DNA of 64,000 bases from Dolomedes plantarius (GCA_907164885.2 OU015501.1:65684808-65748807); one strand, 5' to 3'. Shown: positions 11,051-23,591, counted from the first letter of the stretch. Notes: a model not told the origin generated them from the letters alone. Made by a program: numbers and translations.

Positions 11051-11755
11051 GGGAGTGGTGGACGTTAAAATTTATTTTTTTACTTTTCTTCATAGAGATA
11101 CGAAATTTTATACATATATACATTTCACTATAAATATATAGAATACCTTAAAAGAAATTTCCAATCTCATAATTTTAAGATTTTTTCTTTAAAAATTTGA
11201 AATTTATAAACAAAATTTTAAAATGCCCCTTGTTACTTAATTTTTGAGATATTTCCTCGATTTTACATTTTAATCACTTTAAACTGTATAACAAATAAAT
11301 CTGGGTATCAATCATTTAATCCCTTGAACAGTTAATTTTTGAGATATTTTTTCTGAATTCCATCCTGATTTTCATCAAAAGTTTGCCTTTTAAAAAGTTA
11401 TAAATCAAATTAATTACCTTAATGAAGTCGAATTGTAAAATGCATTTCTATTTTTTTTTTGTAAACAGTATCAGGATTTTTCCTTATCAATTTCATGAAT
11501 TTTGAACAAAAATTAAGTAGCATAGAGCATTTAAAATATCTAAAAACCTTGAAAAATCTGTTTCGAGAAAAACAGATTTAAAGTTTATTACTCTATTTAC
11601 CCATTTTAAATTACTTCGTAGAAGCTTCATAAATGATTTTTTACTCGAAAATAATCTATTTTGGTACTTTTAATCTACAGAAATATATATATAATTTTTA
11701 CAATAACACAAAATTACGATGACAAGATTTGCTCAAATAAAGGTCCATCGTTTCC
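11051..11755. mobile_element. TTAA-flanked inverted-repeat element, copy 2 (MITE)
   Basis: TTAA at 11047-11050 and 11756-11759. Ends: GGGAGTGGTGGACGTT on the left; in reverse complement GGAAACGATGGACCTT on the right. Length 705 bp. The internal motif AAAATGCCCCTTGTTAC lies at about 11220 and a mirrored GTAGCATAGAGCATTT at about 11518. Same family as copies 1, 3 and 5, but more diverged. Confidence 0.6.
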
Positions 11756-11759
11756 TTAA

Positions 11760-14455
11760 TTTTCTATCACATCTTGCAATCCATTAACGGTAAGGATTCA
11801 TAGAATCTTCAATGGATTATGAATTGAAGAGAAAAAAATGTAAAGTAATGTACGTTTATGTCGACTCAGACATAAAAAACAAAGAATGAAATTGGTACCA
11901 GCAAGTGAATTTACATGAATCATAACCGTAAGAGTTGGGAAAAAGCCAATAGTACGTGGGCCGATGAGTATCTGGTAAAATTATTCCCTTCAATAATCAA
12001 AGTAAGATGGGGAAATTCTAGTTATTTTAATTGCCGAACGACATGGATACAAAATCCTTTTTGCAGTAAATTAGATTTACATATTTCAACAGTACCTATT
12101 TTAACAACAGGAATAAAACTATAGCGTAATCAACTTTGAGGGATAAGACAGCTAATTTTTAAAATCATTAAAACATTTTATTAATACATATCATTCTTAT
12201 ACACGCTTACTTTATGATAATATCCAGCACAGCAGATGCTGCTTTTTTAGAGTGTGTTTAAGTTTTTCCTTTCCTTGAATTCAGTTTCCCCGTGAAGATC
12301 TAACGCCCCACCTTAAAAAGCAGACTCGCATTTTCAAAGCCATCAATATGCATACATATATAGGTTCTTTATGACTTTCTTGGGATTAAAGTATGAAAAA
12401 CGATATTTATATTCGTTAATAATGTATAAAACGTGTGTAATGTATAATGTATAATGTATTAAATATATATTCTTAATAATTTATTCTATAAAAAAGAAAA
12501 TACATTATTAAGAATTCAATTAATTTTTTTTCATGCAGTTCAATAATGTGATTGATTATGAAGTCTGAATAAGGTTACAGTATTTAGCCATTATTAGATA
12601 AAGTTTGTTATGAGTTTAACATTTTGTCAACTTATTTTTACCTTTGACTGAAGAGTAATTTTAAGAACTGAAATGAAAATACATGTAAGAAGAATGATAG
12701 CTTATTGGTAGTATTAAAACAATACTAATCGAAATACTTTAGGGGAAAGAAAGCTTTCTTTAAACTTTTATTAAAATTGTTTTTCCATTAAGATTTTTGC
12801 ATAAAAGTTTTCAGTGTGAGTTAAGTTTTAATATTTAGGCTATTAAGCTAATTATCGGAACATTATGCATTCTTTATGGGAAATACAAATATTAGATTTC
12901 AGCTAAAAAGCAAAAAAATAAATTTTTCCTAACTGTGTTAGTTAGATAATTATTTATTTCATAATCATCTAAAAGCAGAGTAAGTTGATAAACGAAATAA
13001 TTTTATTTCCTAAAAAAAGGAAGAAATCTGTTCTTTAATGATATTGAAAAAAAGGTGAATAACATAAAAGTATTCTCAAGATTTTACATTAAACTCATTC
13101 ACATTTCTATCGCATTAAAAGAGAAGAAATATTAATTTTGAAGTTAAAAAGAAAGTCATTCAAGCGAAAGCAAAATTTATTTTTACAAATTAAGAAAAGA
13201 AAAATGCTTTTAGTAAACTAATGTAAGACAAGAATTCATATGTTACTCAGAAAATGACAACTGAAAGAATTTAAAACAAGAAAAGTTTCCTCTTTTACTT
13301 AAATTACTTCAAAATGGATTTGTAGGAAAATTAAATTTTAGAATTCTGTAAAGTGCAAAATTGTAATCACTAGAGTTTGATTCAGAACTCCTTAATAGGA
13401 GCTAGGAATGAGAAATGAGACAATGCAAAGGATAATACAGGCTTTCTTCGTAAAACTCAACGGAGAAGGGAAATGTGTGTAAATGTGAAACATTTTAATG
13501 AAAGTCTCTGTTGGAATGAAACTTTCATTATAAATCCAAATGCACGTGCTTCTAAGTTTTATACAGAGGAGGATAACAAATGTTCTTTGCTTAAGCTGGA
13601 ATAAAATTTAACCGTAGAAAATAGTTCACTCTTTTTCAATGGAAACTTTAAAAATGAATTTCGTAATGAAACAAAAAAAAAAAAATTTAAATTACAGTAA
13701 AATATTAGTAATCATAAATTAGTTTTAAATTATTGCGTAATTTGTAATTAAAGAATATGAATAGTGTTTTCCAAACAACAAATAATACTTTGAGTTAATC
13801 ATGAATTCATCATTATTGTCATAAATATTTAAAGGAAATTAACCTATTTTACTCCAATATTTGTTAAACTAGTTTTTGTTTGATTACTTTTATAATTTCG
13901 TAAGCAATACAATTATGTTTTAAACAATAAAAATGCAAAAGTATTGATCTTTAATTAGTTTTTTTTTAAAAAATAGGCTTACAAGTCGTAAAATAATATG
14001 TTTTCAACTATTTGCAATGTTTTGATGTTTACTCTGAAATTAAAAACATCATAAGCAAAGACTAGTTGTTTCGCAGTTGTTTATGTGTAAATCTTGCTAA
14101 CAAGATATATCTTAATAGCAACTGTGAATGTACTGTTTTGATTTTTAGTCTCTCACTCGTTTTATTCAAATTAAGTATTCCGGAAGCCTTAAGAATAAAT
14201 GCTTTTATGGTAATGAAGAATGTATAAGTATATTACAATTTCAGGCAATGGCGGAAGAGAGATAACTCAGAAGGATAGGAAAGGTATAAAATCATCAGTG
14301 TTTGATGTATGCATATACTACGTCGTCAAAGATGCATACTAATGCTCGATAAATGTCTTGATGATAATTTCTGCAGACATTTTGTATTAGGAGGGTAGTA
14401 TCGTGTTAGGTTTTGAAATATTTCGATATACAAATCAGTGGTGGGTCATCCAAAA
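11760..14455. other. AT-rich intergenic, no gene seen
   Basis: About 2.7 kb without a supported coding frame, RNA gene or transposon end. A short array of ATAATGTATA-type units lies near 12418-12460. Confidence 0.5.
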
Positions 14456-14610
14456 CAGTGGCGGATCATCGCTCAGGCTCAAGAAAGCGCGCTTGGGACC
14501 TCCGGTTGTCAGGGGCCCCATAAAGTTAGCAGCCTCAACAAGAGATACATTTCTGGGAGCCTTAAAACTACGTTGTGCTTGGGTTCCTCCAAGTGCGTGA
14601 TCCGCTAGTG
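14456..14610. mobile_element. hAT-like MITE, 155 bp
   Basis: Ends CAGTGGCGGATCATCG and, in reverse complement, CACTAGCGGATCACGC form an imperfect inverted repeat starting CAnTnGCGGATCA, a form I associate with hAT-type MITEs. The interior is GC-richer than the surroundings. An 8-bp target duplication is not evident. A partial copy of the end, CAGTGGTGGGTCATCC, lies just outside at 14436. Confidence 0.45.
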
Positions 14611-14633
14611 AGAGACATGTTAAGGCGACAGTG

Positions 14634-15387
14634 GACCATGAAAAACTTTTTTTTTAAATGTATTAACCAATTGCTATGAAATTTTATTTACTTATACAGT
14701 GTTTTTTAGAGATGGAAATTCTAAATTTAAAAAACATCAGAATGCAATTAATTAATATATTAATTAAAATCAGTTTGTTAATTACTCTATTTAAAAATGC
14801 TCCATGCGCATTAATTTTGTCTCAGATATCTAATTTTTTCTCTTAAGCTAGCTTTATATAGTTATAATAAAAGCTAGTAGCGGTAATTGATTTTCAGTCA
14901 TATTTATAAAAACTAGAAAAGAAATCGATAAAAATAGGTGATTTTATGCAAAATTTTATAAAAAAAATTTTTATTGTCAAAATTTTAAGTTGTTATAAAA
15001 TAGTATAATGAATTGATTACTAAGTTTATAGACATAAATAAATAATCATTATATAAATAATTATATAATCATTATATAATCTAACATATATAAATAATCA
15101 TTTTATGAAATTTTATGAAAATTCAAGAAAAATTATGATGCATGGAACATTTTGAATTTACCGAAACGACATGAAAATGCGTTTTGAGAAAATGGCATTT
15201 AAAATTTTAATTTGACTAACATTTCCATTGTTTACGTTTGAAAAAAATACTTATAACTCGGTTAATAATGATCGGATCAACATACTTTTTTTAAAATTTA
15301 AAGCTGATGAGTTTCAGAATCCTTTTCTGAAAGAAAAAAAATCGTTTTGGGGCCATATTTTTGTCAATCTGAAGGTCCATTGTCGCC
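14634..15387. mobile_element. TTAA-flanked inverted-repeat element, copy 3 (MITE)
   Basis: TTAA at 14630-14633 and 15388-15391. Ends: GGCGACAGTGGACC left; in reverse complement GGCGACAATGGACCTTC right. Length 754 bp. AAAATGCTCCATGCGCATTA at about 14796 is mirrored by GATGCATGGAACATTTT at about 15138. Non-coding. Confidence 0.7.
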
Positions 15388-15563
15388 TTAAACACAAATA
15401 GGCCTACTGTTTATAACTTATTTTGATATTAACTGTAGGTCTTTAATCAAAACATTGGCCTCGACTTCGAGGCTTAAGTCTTTGTAAACTGGAACTAAAT
15501 GCCACGCTACTAGTCTTTGGATTATCAAGCGGATCTTCAAAGGGTTAGGAAAGATCCAAGGTA

Positions 15564-15627
15564 GCCTTGTGATAGCGCGTCGGCTCTTGGTACCAAGGTT
15601 GCTTGGTGTGAATCCCGACAAGCACCA
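15564..15627 (+). ncRNA. Degenerate tRNA-like sequence with CCA end
   Basis: GCCTTGT at the left pairs roughly with ACAAGC before ACCA at the right, as a tRNA acceptor would. Between them are a box A-like TAGCGCGTCGG, a CTTGGTACCAAG stem-loop and a box B-like GGTGTGAATCC. Several pairs are broken, so it is a tRNA pseudogene or SINE head at best. The encoded CCA, if real, would suggest reverse transcription of a mature tRNA. Confidence 0.3.
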
Positions 15628-16115
15628 TTAAATACTTTCATGCCTAGGCTTTATATATGCACGTTAAATCTGTAGAACAAAAAGTCTCTTTAGGGGGTCA
15701 GAGAGGGTGGGAGAGGGTAGGATCTCCCCAAATGTCGCCCCTTTGGGTGTTCGGTCAAAATTGAGATGGGACATAGCAAAGAGGGACTCTAAACTTTGTG
15801 ATGCTATTGAAAACTAGAGCCGCAATGTTGAGCCCGTAAAGAGTACATGGGCCCGGTTTTAAACACATCCGACCAGGGGGCATTAGAAACAACAGCAAAA
15901 AGAGTTTGGAAATAAATTTATGTTACTGTTGTTACCACTTTTTGGAGTCTCGTATGTCTGAATAGTTTGGTTATAATAGCTCTAGAGTTCCAAAAGATGA
16001 CTGAAGCGCTTCCAGCCAACACCATTCTAATGGCAATAGAGAATAAATATTTTATAATCTATAAAATTAAGTTTATAGGTAAACTGTTTGTTTCAGATTC
16101 TGTCTCAATTTTTTC
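15628..16115. other. Unassigned, somewhat GC-richer segment
   Basis: Contains a purine-rich stretch near 15692-15720 and a GC-richer block to about 15880. No open frame, repeat partner or transposon end recognised. Confidence 0.4.
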
Positions 16116-16119
16116 TTAA

Positions 16120-16662
16120 GGGGTCCAGGACACATTTAATAAATTTTTTAAATTTATTGAGTTAAAATTTTGAATTTTTTTATGATGGTTAAACATATAG
16201 CAGAAATATATAAGTTTTAATTTTGAATCAGCGTTTTTAAATATTAATTTTAAAAAATTGAAATATTTAGAGAGAAAAAAAGAAAACAGATGTAACTTAT
16301 TTTTAAAAAATCATATTTTTGAAAGTAAATATTTTTTTTTTCAAATTTGCTGAACCAATATTAAAGTAAGATAATTGATAAACACATGTTCGAAGTTTGA
16401 ACCATTTATCTTTAACGGTTTTTGACTTATAACAATTTAAAGGCGAGAAATGGTGAAAAACCCATCATATAGAAAAACGAATTTACAGGTTTAAACAAAG
16501 ATTGGCTGCTATTAGAATTTTGCAAAAAATAAAATAAAAATCTCCTATTCTAATTCAGATAAAAACACATTTAAGCGTCATTTTAAGTGGTAAAAAACAC
16601 AAAATTTTTAATACAATAAATTTGTTTTCGAAAATTTGAAGAATTTTGTGTCCTGGACCCCC
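16120..16662. mobile_element. TTAA-flanked MITE of a second family
   Basis: TTAA at 16116-16119 and 16663-16666. Ends GGGGTCCAGGACACA left and, in reverse complement, GGGGGTCCAGGACACAAAAT right. Length 543 bp. Same TTAA plus poly-G start as the other copies but different terminal and internal sequence, so I treat it as a separate family. Confidence 0.65.
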
Positions 16663-16666
16663 TTAA

Positions 16667-17466
16667 AAGATGTTTACTCAGTTAAGAAATAAGAAACTTA
16701 TTCCACTTAATATCTCATAATGATTTTTCATATTATATGTTAAGGGCCTGCGTGAGTTTGGTTTCAGTTTGGCGATAATCTCAAAAATGCGCATAATCCC
16801 TCAACTTCAGTAATAAATAAAATGTGATATATCATGATACACCGGGTATATATAGGAAACCTTTTATGTTTTACTAAGACACGCACTATTATACGTATTA
16901 ATTATTCTGAAAATGGAATAGGAAAAAATTGTTATTTGTATTGAGTAAAAACTGCTTCATTTGTCTTTCTAAAAATAAAGAAGGCTGATTGATGCAAGGG
17001 AAAAACACTTTTACTTGTTACCGTTTACAAAGTGACTTAAGTTAACTGAAGTCAAAGAAGCTAAGAGTAAATTTTGTTCAAAGGAGAATAAGACGAGTCT
17101 TCGAAAATTCTTCCAGTTTTATTCCCTCAAGTGATCTTGTTAACAATCGAACTTCCCCACATCCCATTTCTTTCCCAAACTTTGACTAAAGAAATACTTT
17201 TTTTTATTCAATTTAACAGCGTTTGTTACCTTCAAGGTAAAAGTTGTGACAATGTTGACATCTTTTTTAAGAATTTTTACTGAATCTGATAGACTGTTTC
17301 ATGGAGGAAAGCAATTTTTTTTCTCAAATTCAAGCAATGAGTATTGATGCTATTATTGAATTTAACTTTTCCTTGAATGTGATAAATCCACATGTATAAA
17401 ATGTTGCTTGCTGTGCCGGAAAGTGAACATAAAAGATTGTGTATTTTGTGCTCTGTCCTCATTTGT

Positions 17467-17469
<3 letters not shown>
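16667..17469. other. AT-rich intergenic, no gene seen
   Basis: No supported gene or element. Confidence 0.5.
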
Positions 17470-17555
<86 letters not shown>

Positions 17556-17556
17556 G

Positions 17557-17650
<94 letters not shown>

Positions 17651-17651
17651 A
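17470..17651. repeat. Interrupted (TA)n microsatellite, 182 bp
   Basis: TA units broken by a few TG, TT and CA steps; it is followed by a duplicated ATCTAGAGAT at 17651-17671. Long Ile-Tyr frames through it are artefacts of the repeat. Confidence 0.9.
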
Positions 17652-17966
17652 TCTAGAGATATCTAGAGATATCTAGCTAACTGGCAGATAGGGGCGCTTT
17701 GGAAGTCTATAAATATACCTGACATTGGCATTGGAACTCAGTTCTTTTCTACCGATAATTGAATGTGTTGAAAGTGTGTTAGGCGTGTGTTGTATTGAAG
17801 ACTCTGGTATCCTGGTGTTTTTAGAGTTTTCTGCAGTATAGAAGACAGCTGTTACGTGTTTTCTGTTTGAATTTGTGTATGCTCCTGAAGAATTTACAGA
17901 ATAATAAAATTTTGTGTGCTGTTTCTAAAGAGATTTTATTCAATCCTAACGAATCCAGGAGAAACG

Positions 17967-17968
<2 letters not shown>

Positions 17969-18039
<71 letters not shown>
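17969..18039. repeat. (AC)n(AT)n compound microsatellite
   Basis: About 20 AC units then about 15 AT units, ending at the left end of the hAT-like MITE. Confidence 0.9.
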
Positions 18040-18042
<3 letters not shown>

Positions 18043-18195
18043 TGCTAGATTTCTAGAAAGAGGTGCCGGAACGAGAACCTTCCGGGGTGTGTGTGTGGTG
18101 GAGGGGGGGGGGGTATTCCAGATTATTGATAAAGAGAGGTACTTAAAGAGAGGTATCGGAACGCCGTTTCGGCGCCTTCCGCCTCAAATCTAGCC

Positions 18196-18198
<3 letters not shown>
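18040..18198. mobile_element. hAT-like MITE inserted in a TA microsatellite, 159 bp
   Basis: Ends CAGTGCTAGATTT and, in reverse complement, CAGGGCTAGATTT. TA repeats directly on both sides hide any target duplication (TA or TATATATA would both fit). The interior has a 12-base G run near 18102 and G/C-rich sequence unlike the flanks. Confidence 0.6.

Positions 18199-18230
<32 letters not shown>
18199..18230. repeat. (TA)n microsatellite
   Basis: Between the hAT-like MITE and the solo-LTR candidate. Confidence 0.9.
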
Positions 18231-18235
<5 letters not shown>

Positions 18236-18529
18236 CGTCCGGATGAACATCTCATGAAATAAGAGCACACATCGTGGCCGGAAAAAAATAAAATCAGCTT
18301 CAGGAACAAACTAATTTATTAAACAGTAAAGCAACACATCTTATTCGCTTCGAGCCAGGTCAGCATCTCTCGCAAAAAGCGCCAAATAGAATTAGGTCAG
18401 AGAGGTTGCCAGAATTGGCGGAGGAAGTTAGTATGTGGGAAGGCGAAGCGTTTACGCCAAGCCAAGAAGGACGGGTTACCATGGAAGAGATGAAGTACAG
18501 AATGGGCTATTATAGATAGTAATATTATC

Positions 18530-18530
<1 letters not shown>
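18231..18530 (-). repeat. Solo-LTR candidate, 300 bp
   Basis: The segment starts TGAAACGTCC and ends AATATTATCA, so each strand begins TG and ends CA. On the minus strand a TTTAATAAATT polyadenylation-type signal lies in the second half. It sits exactly between a (TA)n and a (CA)n tract and is GC-richer than the surroundings. No partner LTR, primer site or coding sequence is seen, and the microsatellite flanks prevent a target-duplication test. It could equally be another repeat with these ends. Confidence 0.4.
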
Positions 18531-18690
<160 letters not shown>

Positions 18691-18958
18691 TACCAAGTTA
18701 AATATCTGATTGCAAATATAAGTTTTAAAATCCAACTGAAATATTAATAGAAATGGTATTTTTGGATACCTAATGAGGATTTTCTCATATTATTTTAATA
18801 TGCTCGCGCGAAAAATATGATGTAAAAAATTCAATTTAAAAAATTTAAATTATAAAACTAAACGTTAAGAAATTTACAGCGTTATTTATGGCAATTTTTG
18901 TTGTTATATTTTTAAATATAAAACACAGTTTTAGAATTCAAGTGGTAAAATGTGTTTG
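18691..18958. other. AT-rich, no gene seen
   Basis: Nothing supported. Confidence 0.5.
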
Positions 18959-19161
18959 TCTATATATATAAAACAGTTTCGTAACTCACTGAACGATAGC
19001 GCACAGACCAAACCGCTGGACCTAAAGGGCTGAAATTTTGTATGGCAATTTCTCTTACAGTGTAGGGATGCACTGAGACAGATTTTTGAAAAATTATTCT
19101 TAGATGTTTTAAAATTAAATTTTTAAGTTGTTTGTAACTTTTTTTGCACGTTATTATTTAT

Positions 19162-19163
<2 letters not shown>
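18959..19163 (+). mobile_element. Helitron-like 5' end (element C, truncated)
   Basis: Starts TC TATATATATAAAACAG and continues with about 200 bp clearly alignable to element B at 22879, including CACAGACCAAACCGCTGGAC. The homology stops at the following (TA)n, and no CTAG-type 3' end with hairpin is found before 22 kb, so it is a 5' fragment. Confidence 0.65.

Positions 19164-19218
<55 letters not shown>
19164..19218. repeat. (TA)n microsatellite
   Basis: Between the Helitron fragment and the pogo-like MITE. Confidence 0.9.
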
Positions 19219-19221
<3 letters not shown>

Positions 19222-19961
19222 TCGGACATACATTTAACGAAGTCGCTAAATCCCGAAAAAAAGTTCGCTATATGGAAAATTCGTTAAATAGAGATTTACC
19301 TTTTAAAATACTTTAAACTACGCAAGACAGATTTAAATTCATAAACACTAAATGTTATTAATAAAAGTAATTAATCACACCTTTATTTTGTAAATTAATG
19401 TCTATTTGTTTTATATATGTTACCCATCAAACAGAAATCTTGAAGGAACAAGAATAAAACAAAACATTGTCCGGGAATACACTGCATTTTTAATAAAAAA
19501 AATATATTAAAATTAAGGAATTTTAATGACATTATCGCATTTATTATACCAAGTAATTTTAAGCTTATATTACCACATGCGTCCTTACATTTAATTGCTG
19601 AGAAAGTTTGTTAATTTTGTCTGAGTTTTTTGTTTGAAAAAGTGTTTTCTCTCATAATACGTCTCGCATCTTTGCAATACACAAAAAAACCCTTCAGGCG
19701 TATTTTCTTCAAACTGTAATCCGCGTCGGAACGTGTTAAAAGAAAGTTAATGTGTGAAATGTGTTAAAAGAAAGAATTAGTTTGAAATGTTCAGAAATAT
19801 TTTGAGAAATATGGAGAAAAAAATATTGGATCACAAGAAAAAGTTCGTTAAATGGAGAATGCACTTCGCTATTTGGAGGTTATTTTACGAAGAAATTCGC
19901 AAAATGTTCTTGGTTCCAAGGAAAAGTTCGCAAAATAGAGGTTCGTTAAATAGAGGTCCGA

Positions 19962-19964
<3 letters not shown>
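19219..19964. mobile_element. pogo/Tigger-like MITE, 746 bp
   Basis: Ends CAGTCGGACATACATTTAAC and, in reverse complement, CAGTCGGACCTCTATTTAAC, with TA on both sides (TA target). CAGT-start ends and TA duplication are typical of pogo/Tigger elements. The subterminal regions contain repeats of a TTCGTTAAATAGAG-like motif, four or more copies across both ends, which may be transposase binding sites. Interior non-coding. Confidence 0.7.
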
Positions 19965-20008
<44 letters not shown>

Positions 20009-20062
20009 TTAACTATTCATTAAAACAAATATATATATATTTATTTATATATATATATATTT
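19965..20062. repeat. (TA)n with nested perfect palindrome
   Basis: After a TA tract, ATATATTTGTTTTAA (19998-20012) and TTAAAACAAATATAT (20020-20034) form a 15-bp hairpin with loop CTATTCA. The theme recurs just downstream as ATTTGTTCTAATGAATAG (20060-20077). Confidence 0.75.
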
Positions 20063-20077
20063 GTTCTAATGAATAGT

Positions 20078-20636
20078 ATGTTCTGTTGCATAAATATGTT
20101 AAACATAACAATAAGATCACATAGAAAAAATAACTACTAAAAATAAAAATAAAAATAAAAATCATAAGTAAAAATTAAAATAATAATAAAAATAACTCTT
20201 AGTAGTAAATATAATAAAAAACTAAATTATTAAGGGTATAATAGTCCTAAAATACGGTAACCTAAGTAAGTCTGTAACTGAGAATCCACTACCTCCATGG
20301 TTGCAAGTTTTGTGACGTCAGTCATCTTGCGGTTACAAGTTATTAACTTCCACTCTGTCTAGCTCCAAGCTTGGTGTTCTTTGGTTAAGTAATTTTATTC
20401 AATCTTTAATCAATTATTAATCAATTCTTCTGTTTTTCATGGATTGTACGGTGTCTGAGTGTGTTTATTGCATAGATCATACTCATTGGAAGCAATCCAT
20501 TGCTTTTTAGACGGCATTGACACCGCTGATGAAGAAATGTTGTCTAAAACCTCTTTCATACTTTTATTTTCATGTTATTTGTTCCTGGCTGCAAGTAGCT
20601 TTAGAGCTATTACTGGTTTTCTCTTTCATCTTATAC

Positions 20637-20641
<5 letters not shown>
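20078..20641. other. AT-rich intergenic, no gene seen
   Basis: AAAAT-rich stretch at 20125-20215. No supported gene. Confidence 0.5.
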
Positions 20642-20709
<68 letters not shown>

Positions 20710-20710
20710 C

Positions 20711-20741
<31 letters not shown>

Positions 20742-20744
20742 CAT

Positions 20745-20802
<58 letters not shown>
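20642..20802. repeat. (TA)n(CATA)n(CA)n(TA)n compound microsatellite
   Basis: TA tract, then CATA units, then TA, CA and TA again. Confidence 0.9.
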
Positions 20803-20804
<2 letters not shown>

Positions 20805-21597
20805 CAGCTTGTATAATATATATTCATCTTTTACCAATTTCTTTTTTAATTTTCAATATTTTTTTAGTTTTAAGATGAGGTAAAATACTTAACTCTTCTT
20901 AAATTCTGCACCTGTGACAACGCTTATATTTAAATCCTAAGCAATTTCATTTTAAAATACTAGTCCTTTATCAAAGGACCCGCATTTGCTTTATGATAGA
21001 ATGCATTCCAATTAAATAATGTTTTTGTAAAATTATATAGCTTAGTATATGCTAGCTGTAAATACTTAAGTAAAATAATTTCTTTTATTCCTTTTTAGAG
21101 CTCTGATAAAAATCAGTATTTAAACAAAATATTTTAACTCTATTCTTGCTAAATTCTTAAACAATATTCTTGATGAATTTCTAACTGCAGTAAATTTTAT
21201 GTTCTTTTCTACAAAAAACTAAGTAACTAAAAGAAACAAGTTCTCATTGTCACACAGTTTTATTTAGAGAGGAAAAACTCATGCTTCTTTAAATGAGAGA
21301 GTGTAGTATTTCTGTCAAAATAAAGACTGAATAAAAACTTTTGGAATTTCTGAACGAAAAGTTTCGAGGAAGATGAACTATATAATTTTTTCTGCTAGCA
21401 GATTTTATAAATAGGACGAAAAAATAAAAAAAAAGTTTTTCTTCCAGATTGTTCACTAAGAGAATAAATTTACTCTCTTTTCGTTTCATCAGAATATATC
21501 TTCTTATATATTAAGATATAGATTATCCCCTGTCTTTCAAATAAGAAAACTCAATATATTTTCTGAAGCCACATTTAAAATAATAATCTTAGAAATA
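20803..21597. other. AT-rich intergenic, no gene seen
   Basis: Nothing supported. Confidence 0.5.
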
Positions 21598-22130
21598 TAC
21601 TTTAGGCTATTTTTCAGATTTATAGAGTTTCGTATGTTTAAATAATAGCATTTGAAAAATATTTGTTGCAAAATCACCGGATAATGTTAATGACTCACAT
21701 TTAAAAAAAACATATATAACGATAATTTTAGAGTGGGAACGCGATAGTTATAATTAGCTGTAAATTTCCTATTTAATAAAATCATATTTTTAAAAAATAT
21801 ATTAAGATGTTATTTAGGATATTTTATAGCTTTATAGATATTAGTTTATGTTAAAATAGCATTTTAAAAATTTTTGCTGCAAGATCCCCGGCTTAAAACA
21901 TAATAAAGTTAATGAATAATATAAAAAAACATGTATTATGATAATTTTAGCGATGAAAATCGATAGATATGATTACCAAAATAATTCATAAATGTAGAAC
22001 ATTGATATGAAGTTATGCCTTAATAAAGAAAATTATTGATATATCTTAAGAAATAATTTATCCTTTTCTTTACTTAACTGTAAGATCCCGGGATTTTCTT
22101 AAGATCTATAGATTTCTATATTTAAATACC
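21598..22130. repeat. Diverged tandem repeat, unit about 213 bp
   Basis: A unit at about 21605-21755 recurs at about 21818-21978: shared landmarks in order are a TTTATAGA block, AATAGCATTT, TTGCTGCAAGATC/TTGTTGCAAAATC followed by CCGG, a long A run, and ATGATAATTTTAG/ACGATAATTTTAG. A third partial copy (GTAAGATCCCGGGATTTTC to CTATAGATTTC) lies at about 22080-22115. Confidence 0.55.
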
Positions 22131-22803
22131 AGCTTGATGTGTATCGAATTAAAAGTGTTCTCTTACTCTATCTCGACTAAAGTTCCAACCTGCCATTCTT
22201 CCATCTCATATACATTTTTTATAATACAGCCATTGAGAATGTGGGCGACTTCTGTGTTTTGTAATTAGTTCTTATTTTGTAGCTGGTACTTAACTATTAG
22301 TAGAAAAGTTTTCAGAGACAAAGGACTTCAGACATTATAAAAGGTTTGTTTCTGAGTACTTTAGTCCCATTTCACAGTATATTATTCTTGTTTAAATTAG
22401 CACTGCAGATAAATGTTCAAAAAAAGTCTGATTGACACACACGCAGTGAAAAGATTTTGTTTGATATTATAAAAGCTATTTATTTGAAAGTATTCAAAGT
22501 AGGTATAAGAAGAATTAGAAATATTAATGTTCGTGTTTTATAAAAATGAGTTTTAAGAGTTTTACTAGCAACCACGTGCAATCACTTTGAGTACTACCAT
22601 GCACCATGATGTTGTGCTGAGATGCTGATGTAAGTACACCGTCTCTTATATTTACTATCATCTCAAAAAAATCTAATCTCATGTCTATATGTATTAAAGA
22701 TAGAATTTCTAAGCTTTCCCTAATATCATTAAACATTAAAAAATCCAAATAAGCTTTTAATAAAGTTATATCTCTCTAAAATAAATGTACTCATATGTGC
22801 CAG
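22131..22803. other. AT-rich intergenic, no gene seen
   Basis: Nothing supported. Confidence 0.5.
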
Positions 22804-22878
22804 TTTATCATGATAATCCCCCTATCCCCCCCAAAAAAACCTGTTAAATGTAATTTACAGTTTTTGATGGATACATAA

Positions 22879-23525
22879 TCTATATATATAAAACAGTTCC
22901 GTAACTGACTGACTGACAAACTGACAGATAATGCACAGACCAAACCGCTGGACCTAAAGGGTTGAAATTTTGCATGGCTGTTCCTCTTATAGTATATGGT
23001 TGCACTAAGAAAGATTTTTGAAAAATTCTTCTTAGATTTTTTAAAATTAAATTTTTCAACGGTTTTTGTAACTTTTTTTAAGGTTTCCTTTAAAATAATT
23101 TGAGGGTTATAAAATTTATATCACGAGAAAAATCATAAATTTTCCTTTAAAATGAAATCCTTTTCTAATCTTTTCGAACCTTTACCTCCCTTTTTTGATT
23201 TTTGATGAATTTTAAAATTTTTAGAATTTAATTTATTGATCATGTGGTTTCTTTTCTTTTGTAATACTTTAAATCAATTTTGCGTCACGTGCATAACGAC
23301 GAGATGAATTGACAAACAAAACAAAAAACTGAAATACAGTAAAAGATAAAATTTAACCACTAGACAAATAGAGATACATTTATTTATCATGATAATCCCC
23401 CTCTCATCAGGAGGATTTTAAGAATTTAATCCAAATTAGTATATTTTATGGATATAAAACATACAAATTAATTGCATACATTGACCGTTGTATTTAATTT
23501 GAATATTTTCTTCTACATTATTTTG

Positions 23526-23591
<66 letters not shown>

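Noticed and set aside
14403..14600. 65-codon plus-strand frame
   Set aside because: It lies over the hAT-like MITE and starts outside it; no motif. An artefact of the GC-richer repeat.
15418..15621. 67-codon minus-strand frame
   Set aside because: No recognisable domain; it overlaps the tRNA-like sequence.
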